Assembly (NCBI GenBank): GCA_033763895.1
Contig: JANRJQ010000010.1
Location: forward strand, 914,159 to 978,158
Reading direction: 5' to 3'
DNA length: 64,000 nucleotides
From: Chloroherpetonaceae bacterium
GTDB lineage: Bacteria; Bacteroidota; Chlorobiia; Chlorobiales; Thermochlorobacteraceae
Shown here piece by piece: positions 10,001 through 15,475 of this stretch. Below the pieces are notes generated by a model that had not been told where the DNA came from, made no database searches, and saw only the letters and a list, made by a program, of their open reading frames with translations. How positions within the stretch are numbered: the first letter of the stretch is position 1; the number at the start of each line of letters is the position of its first letter. The translations under genes were made by a program, and so were the position numbers.

Positions 10001-10338
10001 ATTGGATTTCAAACTCTAACTGTATGGATGTGGTTTCGAGAGAAGTAGATTTGCTGCCGGTCTTTAATTTAGAAAACAAGTTTGAGGAATTTAATTCACT
10101 CGCTTCACAGTTGCTTGAAAGTTATTTTGATAATACTGAAAATAGAGTTCGTTTAGGAGAAATTATTAATACAACTGAAGTGAACTTTGATATAAAAAAA
10201 TCCAAACCCATCATAGACGAAATCGACACAGTTTTAGCCAAGTACTACGGTTTTACCGATGAAGAATTAGACTTTATCATCAACTACGATATTAAATACC
10301 GAATGGGTAAGGAACTTGAAAACGAAGACGAAGCATGA
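7087..10338 (+). CDS. Eco57I-like adenine-specific DNA methyltransferase with N-terminal extension
   Basis: 1083 residues. The SAM-binding motif I is DPTCGSGAF at 503-511 and catalytic motif IV is NPPY at 742-745, diagnostic of N6-adenine methyltransferases. The segment NMGAYYTKEDITDYI (about 340) is the usual lead-in of Eco57I-type enzymes. The first 330 residues hold a separate domain (IIFFDSKKTEQIWQLV, ELDEEEHITIIDVTKRI) that recurs in helicase-associated methyltransferases; I cannot assign it an activity. The C-terminal 300 residues should be the target recognition region. That stretch, 9340-10190, is far more AT-rich (11 of 60 G+C at 9721-9780) than the upstream catalytic part (28 of 60 at 8641-8700), while the last 40 codons return to the higher value. 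This pattern suggests a swapped specificity domain. It probably protects host DNA from the upstream helicase-nuclease. Confidence 0.88.
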   Translation: MSLDKKDFSIYIKQFNFRELFNDMGWNNDKTTQPIVVDNETYTLQAVAEKSGFKILLCNPLANGLIPDYNTRKKIETKVTKLFQEHLIIFFDSKKTEQIWQLVVRQSGKPTKVTETRWHINQDPELLYQRAAGIFFELDEEEHITIIDVTKRIADNFHQNNERVTKQFYDKFKKEHGAFLQFIKGISDKTNQEWYASLMLNRLMFCYFIQKKGFLDNNKNYLRDKLLACKAKKGKVKFYSFYRDFLLVLFHKGLNEPTQSPDTKIEIGKIPYLNGGLFDEHELEKNNDSIDIDDKAFERLFDFFDQYEWHLDTRHTASGKDINPDVIGYIFEKYINDRANMGAYYTKEDITDYISKNCILPYLFDETKRHYPKAFNADSEVWQMVKQSGKQYIYDAVKKGVEEPLPKEIEQGIKDVSKRSEWNKPATINYALPTEIWREVVDRRNRYTEVKSKIDNGDIQHINDFITYNLNIRQFAQDVVENTNDPELLKHFYKALNSVTIIDPTCGSGAFLFAAMNILEPLYESCLQRMENFVAEAPKGKYKFFEETLAQVKSPEHPNLQYFIYKSIILRNLYGVDIMKEAVEIAKLRLFLKLVATVEADYRKPNLGLEPLPDIDFNIRAGNTLVGFATETELRKGLKWKLDFDGEEERINEKCEIVSNAFKRYKEIQLTYGDDFQEFKKAKSELNKRLKELNHELNQLLHKQADGLKYEAWLQSHQPFHWFAEFYEIVQEKGGFDVVIGNPPYVVYTKKDSKTKMSIADRYKLTNFETLPTNNLYSFVIERSSNLLNRMGKLGMIVPIASVSTEAMKELQNLYSKKFSSQWHSNYSTRPGKLFAGVDMNLTISILTKTDSKSNFVTDYTRWYDGENKNRAYIFDLLNYVEFINSVKFQNNYPKFSKKIEIEILKKMLSHNKKLSFFYSNIGSNVFYHSGGRYWRKAIDQSFSSHYKKITLVRENLSIALCLLNSQLFYWYWISNSNCMDVVSREVDLLPVFNLENKFEEFNSLASQLLESYFDNTENRVRLGEIINTTEVNFDIKKSKPIIDEIDTVLAKYYGFTDEELDFIINYDIKYRMGKELENEDEA

Positions 10339-10442
10339 TAAAAGAAACCCTTGGAAATACCGACCTTTTAAAGCTCCCCAAAACAGCTTTTTTGTGCAGC
10401 CGACAAGTTCCTGCTTCGGTGGTATTGAAATGCTATGACTAG
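10335..10442 (+). pseudogene. Truncated 5' end of a DprA-like gene
   Basis: An ATG overlapping the methyltransferase stop (ATGA) opens 35 codons ending TAG at 10440-10442. The peptide matches the start of the DprA-like protein encoded at 12096 (shared TAFLCSR, VPASVVLKCYD against IPASVVLKCYD). The TAG falls exactly where the intact copy has TGG (Trp). At the nucleotide level 10381-10440 and 12151-12210 agree at 54 of 60 positions. The rest of the gene is absent: 20 bp later the deaminase-ATPase gene begins. I read this as the remnant of the original third or fourth cistron of the operon. Confidence 0.8.
10381..10440 (+). repeat. 60-bp direct repeat, copy 1 (partner at 12151-12210)
   Basis: 54 of 60 bases are identical to 12151-12210, in the same orientation, 1770 bp apart. 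The repeats flank the deaminase-ATPase gene and lie within the truncated and intact DprA-like reading frames. The 10 percent divergence argues against a fresh target-site duplication and for recombination between related loci. Confidence 0.85.
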
Positions 10443-10462
10443 CTTAAAAAAAAAGAGATAAG

Positions 10463-11968
10463 ATGGCAAAGAAAAAAGAAGACAAAGCATTTAATCCAAG
10501 ACTCTATATGGAATTGGCTATTGCGGAAATGAATAAGTCTATTCAAGAGCCAAGGAAAGATAAGGTAAGCCCAAAAGTAGGAGCAGTTTTAATCAAACCT
10601 GATGGCACAGAAGAAACTGCATTCAGGGGTGAGCTTCGCCACGGAGACCACGCAGAATTTACATTACTTGAAAGAAAGAACCGTAGCAATCCTTTGGAGG
10701 GCTCAATACTATTTGCAACACTTGAACCTTGTGCTCCGGGAGCAAGAAATCACCCTAAACTGGGCTGTGCAGAAAGAATTGTAAATGCCCGCATTAAGAA
10801 AGTTTGGATTGGCATTGAAGACCCAGATCCATCAGTAGATAGAAAGGGTATAAAATATTTGCTCGACAATGGCGTTGAAGTAGAAATGTTTGACGTTGAC
10901 CTGCAAAAACAAATTCGTGATGCTAACAAGCAATTTATTGAAGAAGCGGAAGATAGAGCCAAGAAAGTAAAAGAGAAAATACCCACGGTGGTATTGTCGG
11001 AAAAAGAAAGAACGGAGCCACGGGCTGAATTGGATGATTTGTCGAACCTGCATTTAGAAGCATTCATTAACAAAGCCAAGCTAAATGTCGAGCTTAACAC
11101 TCCTAAATTTTACAGAATACTTACTCAGTTGGGTGTTTTGGAGTTTAAAGATGATAAGTATTTGCCCACAGGTTTAGGGTTGCTCTTGTTTGGCGAACGT
11201 CCGCAATTGATTTACCAAAATGCGCTGATTAGAGCTACGTATAAAACCAAAGGTAGAGGAGAAGATATTGAAACCATTCAAGGCCCGCTTATTTCTCAGG
11301 CAGACAAAATTCAACAATGGTATGTAACCCATATTGGCAAACAGATAGACCGTTCTGCTTCCGAAAGGAAAGTTACTTACGATTACCCCTTAGTCGTTTT
11401 ACGTGAAGCTATCATTAACGCTATTGTTCATAGAGATTATGATATAGATGGTGCTCCTATTTATTTTGAAATTAATGATGATGCCATTATCATTAAAAGC
11501 CCGGGCGAACCGGTTAAACCAATTACGTTGGAACAAATCAAGCGGTTCAATGCTCCTTCATTAAGTCGAAATCCCAAGATAATGTATGTTTTTGACCAAA
11601 TGGAGTTGGTTGAACAAAGGGGTTTAGGATTTCAAACCATTAAAGACTTGCCCACAAAGCATAATTTGCCTTTGCCGTTAGTTTCTTATGAAGCCCCGTA
11701 TATGGTTATGAAATTTCCAAGAAGTATTGAGGCTGCAAAAAAAGCGGCTGATAATCCTAACGTAGCAAAGCTAAATGATGCTCAACTAAGTGGTTACGAA
11801 TGGCTTAAAACAGTGGGAGAAGTAAGCACAAGGGAATATTCAGCTCATTTTAACATTGGATATAAAACTGCCCAACGACATCTTGCAGCAATGAAAGATC
11901 TTGATTTAATACATGATAATGGAGAAGATGCAAATTCTCCTAATTATAAATATGTTGTAACTGAATGA
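10463..11968 (+). CDS. RibD-like nucleotide deaminase fused to RecG/Schlafen-type GHKL ATPase
   Basis: 501 residues. Residues about 10-160 form a cytidine/riboflavin-type deaminase: His63-Ala-Glu65 in GDHAEFTLLE and Pro89-Cys90 with Cys102 (TLEPCAPGARNHPKLGC), the full zinc and catalytic set. Residues about 195-430 match the ATP-binding half of COG2865-type proteins: the FLAGLL-like stretch LPTGLGLLLFGERPQ and the GHKL N-box REAIINAIVHRDYD (Glu315, Asn319), then IIIKSPG. A C-terminal winged helix (about 440-495) ends the protein. In most COG2865 proteins the N-terminus is the Schlafen-like AlbA_2 domain; here the deaminase stands in its place. A nucleotide- or RNA-directed effector or sensor role in defence is inference. 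It lies between two copies of a 60-bp repeat and so looks inserted. Confidence 0.85.
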   Translation: MAKKKEDKAFNPRLYMELAIAEMNKSIQEPRKDKVSPKVGAVLIKPDGTEETAFRGELRHGDHAEFTLLERKNRSNPLEGSILFATLEPCAPGARNHPKLGCAERIVNARIKKVWIGIEDPDPSVDRKGIKYLLDNGVEVEMFDVDLQKQIRDANKQFIEEAEDRAKKVKEKIPTVVLSEKERTEPRAELDDLSNLHLEAFINKAKLNVELNTPKFYRILTQLGVLEFKDDKYLPTGLGLLLFGERPQLIYQNALIRATYKTKGRGEDIETIQGPLISQADKIQQWYVTHIGKQIDRSASERKVTYDYPLVVLREAIINAIVHRDYDIDGAPIYFEINDDAIIIKSPGEPVKPITLEQIKRFNAPSLSRNPKIMYVFDQMELVEQRGLGFQTIKDLPTKHNLPLPLVSYEAPYMVMKFPRSIEAAKKAADNPNVAKLNDAQLSGYEWLKTVGEVSTREYSAHFNIGYKTAQRHLAAMKDLDLIHDNGEDANSPNYKYVVTE

Positions 11969-12077
11969 GTTAATGAACTTGGACAATAGCTTGGACATAA
12001 TGTCCGAGTTGCAGGTATTAAAGTGGTTATAAGTTCTGAACTTGGACAAGAGGTTGGACATAGTGTCCAAGTAGTAA
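11969..12077 (+). repeat. Two in-phase 35-bp repeats with palindromes behind the deaminase-ATPase stop
   Basis: Copies at 11975-12009 and 12038-12072 match at 31 of 35 positions and are 63 bp apart, a multiple of three. Each contains an inverted repeat TTGGACA-3nt-TGTCC(A/G)A (perfect in copy 2, 12054-12070). Read in the frame of the upstream gene, past its TGA and one TAG, they give NELGQ-LGHNVRV and SELGQEVGHSVQV. So this may be a decayed repeat-bearing C-terminus, or a pair of operator-like sites upstream of the next gene. Confidence 0.55.
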
Positions 12078-12095
12078 TTGAACATAAAGATAAAG

Positions 12096-12563
12096 ATGCT
12101 GCTACAAATAAAAGAACAAATAGGTAACATAGAACTGCTAAAGCAATCTAAAACAGCTTTTTTATGCAGCCGTAAAATTCCTGCTTCTGTAGTATTGAAA
12201 TGCTATGACTGGGCAATTGAGCAAAGAGAAAAAGGCAATTGTGTTATCAGCGGCTTTCACAGCCAAATAGAAAAAGATGTGTTGCATTATCTGCTCAAAG
12301 GAAAACAGCCCATCATATTGGCATTGGCAAGAGGACTAAAAGACAAATTAGAACCTGAGTTTGAAAAACCACTTGAACAAGGCAGACTTTTAATCATCAC
12401 ACCGTTTGTTAAATCGGTAAAACGAGTAAGCAGCCAAAACGCCGAAAAGCGAAATTTACTTATGGTTAAACTTGCTGATGAAATCATAGTAGGTTATGCT
12501 AATGTGGGTGGAAAATTGGAAGTATTATTAAAATCCATTACAAAATCATTCAAAAGGCTTTAA
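12096..12563 (+). CDS. DprA-like (SLOG/Rossmann fold) DNA-processing-related protein
   Basis: About 155 residues from the ATG at 12096; a TTG at 12078 would add six residues but has no better support. The sequence ISGFHSQIEKDVLHYLLKGKQPIILALARGLK and the following LIITPF and IVGYANVGGKLE resemble the nucleotide-binding Rossmann core of DprA/Smf and SLOG proteins, without the DprA N- or C-terminal domains. Short proteins of this kind are often found beside restriction-modification genes, where a ligand-sensing role has been proposed for SLOG domains. It is the intact counterpart of the remnant at 10335-10442. Confidence 0.7.
   Translation: MLLQIKEQIGNIELLKQSKTAFLCSRKIPASVVLKCYDWAIEQREKGNCVISGFHSQIEKDVLHYLLKGKQPIILALARGLKDKLEPEFEKPLEQGRLLIITPFVKSVKRVSSQNAEKRNLLMVKLADEIIVGYANVGGKLEVLLKSITKSFKRL
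12151..12210 (+). repeat. 60-bp direct repeat, copy 2 (partner at 10381-10440)
   Basis: This copy lies inside the intact DprA-like gene and encodes KTAFLCSRKIPASVVLKCYD. It differs from copy 1 at six positions. Confidence 0.85.
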
Positions 12564-12625
12564 TCGTGCTGACAATTAGATTTTCCTAAATAAATATTTT
12601 CAAAAAAAATATATTGGAAATACAG

Positions 12626-12850
12626 ATGAATAATCAAGACAGAAACCGATTAAAAGCAGCAATCGATTTAATTCAAAAATCGATCTTAATTGTTGAGGAA
12701 ATTAGAGACTCAGAACAAGATAAATATGATAACTTATCTGAAGGTTTGCAGTCATCAAGTACTGGACAAAAGCTAGAAGATTCAATTTCAGAACTCGATA
12801 ACGCAATCAGTCAACTTGAAGATGCAATTCAAACAATCGTGTCTTTATAA
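12626..12850 (+). CDS. Small acidic helical protein
   Basis: 74 residues from the ATG at 12626 (a TTG at 12614 would add four). It is strongly helical and acidic, with heptad-like spacing (LKAAIDLIQKSILIVEEIRDSEQDKYDNLSEGLQSS, then two amphipathic helices ending LEDAIQTI). The NLSEGLQ-S pattern between helices reminds me of small uncharacterised proteins seen in phages and mobile elements. It lies 62 bp after the DprA-like gene and probably closes the defence locus. Function unknown. Confidence 0.6.
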   Translation: MNNQDRNRLKAAIDLIQKSILIVEEIRDSEQDKYDNLSEGLQSSSTGQKLEDSISELDNAISQLEDAIQTIVSL

Positions 12851-13149
12851 TGTTTAAAGTAAATTGATGTTTTTATTTAGTTGGTTTTCAATTCTTCTTC
12901 TTTTTGTGAAGTGAATTTAAGTCTTCATGCTATTTGAAATGATGAAACTTATTTTCTAATATTAATTATGCTTAACCGTTTTCCTTAGTTATCCTTTTTC
13001 ATTATTTTTACTATACATTTTCTTTTCTCTTTATTTTTCTTATTTCATCAACATAATCCATACACTTATGTCCAGCAGATCCGAAACGGGCCACGCCCGT
13101 AACGTTGCGCTCTTCAATCAAATGACCACTTTCGGCTCCACATTGTAAA
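12851..13149. other. AT-rich gap holding a possible gene fragment on the minus strand
   Basis: The first 150 bases are AT-rich with no gene. From about 13140 down to 13011 the minus strand reads a plausible C-terminus (QCGAESGHLIEERNVTGVA, RFGSAGHKCMDYVDEIRK, stop at 13011) that I cannot assign. It abuts the point where homology of the transposase gene starts, so it may be the surviving end of a gene cut by a rearrangement. Confidence 0.35.
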
Positions 13150-13330
13150 ACCATTTGCACCCATAATCGCGAATCTTTATTCGGCAAGGTGGTAAAAAAA
13201 GAAATGGTGTTGAATGAATTCGGTAAAATTGTTGAATTCACGTGGCACGATTTACCCAATCACAATTCAAATATTCAATTGGATGAATTCATCATCATGC
13301 CCAACCACATCCACGGAATCATAATTATTG

Positions 13331-13357
13331 TTGGCGCGGGTTCCAAACCCGCCCCAA
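13331..13357. repeat. REP-like palindrome 1 inside the RAYT gene
   Basis: Arms of 12 bp, 13331-13342 and 13346-13357, pair at 11 of 12 positions around a 3-nt centre. It encodes part of the GAGSKPAP repeat in frame. Confidence 0.75.
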
Positions 13358-13365
13358 TCGACCCC

Positions 13366-13394
13366 GTTGGGGCAGGTTCTGAACCTGCCCCAAC
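13366..13394. repeat. REP-like palindrome 2 inside the RAYT gene
   Basis: Perfect 14-bp arms (13366-13379 and 13381-13394) around a single T. The core is GGGGCAGGTTC with its complement. A related core, GGCAGGT, occurs at 42863-42884. Confidence 0.85.
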
Positions 13395-13652
13395 AATGGT
13401 ACCCGCCCCAAAACCATTACCCGAAATCATCCGCCAATTGAAAACATTTTCCGCCAAACGAATCAATCAAATCCGTAATTCCCCCGGCATTTCCGTTTGG
13501 CAACGCAATTATTATGAACGCATCATAAGAGATGAGGAGGGTTTTCACAGAGTTAAAAAATACATTCGTGAGAACCCCCGCAATTGGGAAAAAGATGAGA
13601 ATAATGTGGTGAATGATTAATTAAGGATTGAATCAAAGGGAATTTCTCCAAA

Positions 13653-13680
13653 TAAAAAAAGCCCGCAAATTGCGAGCTTT
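13653..13680 (-). terminator. Intrinsic terminator of tRNA-Gln
   Basis: On the minus strand a 7-bp stem (AGCTCGC/GCGGGCT, one G-T pair) with loop AATTT is followed by a run of seven T, just past the tRNA 3' end. Confidence 0.75.
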
Positions 13681-13684
13681 CTCG

Positions 13685-13756
13685 TTGAGGTGCTAGGATT
13701 CGAACCTAGGAATGTCGGATTCAAAGTCCGATGCCTTACCACTTGGCGACACCTCA
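13685..13756 (-). tRNA. tRNA-Gln (anticodon TTG)
   Basis: Read on the minus strand, the acceptor stem TGAGGTG pairs with CACCTCA. The D-arm is GCCAAGTGGTAAGGC, the anticodon arm TCGGA-CTTTGAA-TCCGA (anticodon TTG), and the T-arm CTAGG-TTCGAAT-CCTAG. CCA is not encoded. It marks the right edge of the defence and transposase region. Confidence 0.95.
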
Positions 13757-13968
13757 ATACGGATTGACCCTCGAAACAACCGAATCACGCCTTTGTACAG
13801 TAGGTCGCTTCGGGTGCAAGTAGAGAAGAAAGACTTAGGAGTAACCCCCCAAGTACGCTCTAAAGTTTCAAAGAGCCAATCCAAAAATTCAATGAACACA
13901 AAATTTGAAGCCACAAATATAAAAGAGTGATTGAAATTGTCAATACTCTTTCCATATTTTTCTTTGAT

Positions 13969-15255
13969 TTATACCGTCGAAAAAGACTTCACCCCAAAGC
14001 GTTCATGCGCTGTAGCCAAAAGCGACTCGCGATGATTGGGATGTGCGATAGAAGCTAAAAGTTCAGCGCGTTCCCGCAAACTCTTTGCGTGCAAATTCAC
14101 AACGCCGTATTCCGTGACAATATAATGAACATGTGCCCGTGTGGTCACCACGCCCGCGCCTTGTTTCAAATAAGGTACAATGCGCGTTTCCCCTTTGGAT
14201 GTGGTGGAAGGAAGCGCGAAAATCGGTTTCCCTCCTTCCGAAAGCGACGCCCCGCGAACAAAGTCCATCTGCCCGCCAACGCCGGAATACATTTTCGCCC
14301 CAATCGAATCGGCACAAATTTGTCCGGTCAAATCAATCTCAATGGCACTGTTAATTGCCGTGACTTTCGGATTACGGCGAATGACGGCGGTATCATTAAC
14401 ATATTGAACATCAAGCATCACCACTTGCGGGTTATCGTCGATAAAGTCATAAAGCTTGCGCGTGCCCATCGCAAAGGTTCCGACAATTTTATAGGGATGA
14501 ATGCGTTTCTCTTCACCCGTAATCACGCCCGATTCCACAAGCGGAATAATCCCATCCGAAAACATCTCGGTATGAATACCCAAGCGTTTGTGATTGGTGA
14601 GTGAAGCAAGCACGGCATTCGGAATATTGCCGATACCCATTTGAAGCGTTGCGCCGTCTTCAATGATTTCAGCCACGTTTTTACCGATTGCAAGTGAAAG
14701 CTCGTCTAAGGGTTCCGGTGCAATTTCAAAAATGGGCGTATCGACCTCAACCAAAGAATCAATTTCACTGATGTGAATAATTCCATCGCCGTGAGAGCGA
14801 GGCATATTCGGGTTGATTTGCGCAATCACATGCTTGGCCGTTTGTACTGCAGCTCTTGAGCAATCGACCGAAACGCCGAGCGAGCAAAAGCCGTGTTTAT
14901 CGGGCGGTGAAACTTGAATTAAAGCGAAATCGAGCGGCAAAATATTGCGGCGAAAGAGAAGTGGGGTTTCAGAAAGAAAAATTGGGATGTAATCAGCACG
15001 GCCTTCTTGAACGGCTTTGCGTACATTAGAGCCAATGAAGAGCGAACTGTCGCGAAAGCGATTGGCATACTCAGCCTTCACTTGTGGGGCAACTCCCTCG
15101 GTATGAAGGTGAATAAATTCCAAGTCTTGCAAATCGTTGGCGCGTTCATCAAGTGCTTGTAAAAGCACGGTTGGCGTGGCTGCAGCGGTGTGGATAAAAA
15201 TTCGTGCGTTTGAATGGATATGACGCACGGCTTCAGAGGCGGTAACGGTTTTCAT
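13969..15255 (-). CDS. Acetyl-CoA hydrolase / 4-hydroxybutyrate CoA-transferase family protein
   Basis: 428 residues, the normal length for the family. Both halves are seen: the N-terminal CoA-transferase domain (ADYIPIFLSETPLLF, DFALIQVSPPDKHGFCSLGVSVD) and the C-terminal hydrolase/transferase domain (GIGNIPNAVL, GIHTEMFSDGI, GGQMDFVRGA, HYIVTEYGVVNL, LRERAELLASIAHP). The glutamate in HTEMFSDG is the probable residue forming the glutamyl-CoA intermediate. The enzyme moves CoA between short-chain acids such as acetate, butyrate or propionate; the substrate cannot be told from sequence. It stands alone, with a good ATG and an AGGAGT site just upstream. Confidence 0.85.
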   Translation of the reverse strand: MKTVTASEAVRHIHSNARIFIHTAAATPTVLLQALDERANDLQDLEFIHLHTEGVAPQVKAEYANRFRDSSLFIGSNVRKAVQEGRADYIPIFLSETPLLFRRNILPLDFALIQVSPPDKHGFCSLGVSVDCSRAAVQTAKHVIAQINPNMPRSHGDGIIHISEIDSLVEVDTPIFEIAPEPLDELSLAIGKNVAEIIEDGATLQMGIGNIPNAVLASLTNHKRLGIHTEMFSDGIIPLVESGVITGEEKRIHPYKIVGTFAMGTRKLYDFIDDNPQVVMLDVQYVNDTAVIRRNPKVTAINSAIEIDLTGQICADSIGAKMYSGVGGQMDFVRGASLSEGGKPIFALPSTTSKGETRIVPYLKQGAGVVTTRAHVHYIVTEYGVVNLHAKSLRERAELLASIAHPNHRESLLATAHERFGVKSFSTV

Positions 15256-15475
15256 AAAGTACTCCTTTCATTTTAACGAAACTTCTCAAAAATACATAAA
15301 AATGAAACCACCAAGATTTATTTTTTGTGAAGTTTTGGAGATAAAGTGAGAACCTTCAAATGAAAAAAGTGATTTAAACGGTTTATGAATAAGATTGTCT
15401 GAATCACCAAACAGTCCAAGTTTTTTTTGTTAATTCAGTTTTATCGTAACGAACAGATTGAGTGATCTTAGAAAT

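Larger units (their letters stand above)
13150..13620 (+). pseudogene. REP-associated tyrosine transposase (RAYT/Y1 HUH type), N-terminally truncated
   Basis: The open frame from the GTG at 13189 is 143 codons, but homology reaches back in frame to 13150 (TICTHNRESLFGKVV), where it ends. Missing is the usual first strand (YDYSQxGAYFV). The HUH motif is present in MPNHIHGI and the catalytic tyrosine in NYYERIIRDE. Between them an in-frame insert encodes VGAGSKPAP and VGAGSEPAPT from two palindromes. RAYT proteins mobilise or maintain REP palindromes and act singly rather than as classical insertion sequences. Loss of the first strand makes activity unlikely. Confidence 0.8.

Noticed and set aside
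2776..10338. Complete DISARM system
   Set aside because: Helicase and methyltransferase partners resemble DrmD/DrmMI in type, but no DrmA, DrmB or separate DrmC gene is present in the flanking sequence.
13011..13259. 82-codon minus-strand frame as a full gene
   Set aside because: Its first part is antisense to the transposase. Only the last 43 or so residues look protein-like, so it is mentioned as a possible fragment in the gap entry.
13685..13756. tRNA-Gln as an integration site (attachment site) for the defence locus
   Set aside because: I looked for a second copy of the tRNA 3' end near the left edge of the locus and in 1-2775 and saw none; no integrase gene is present.
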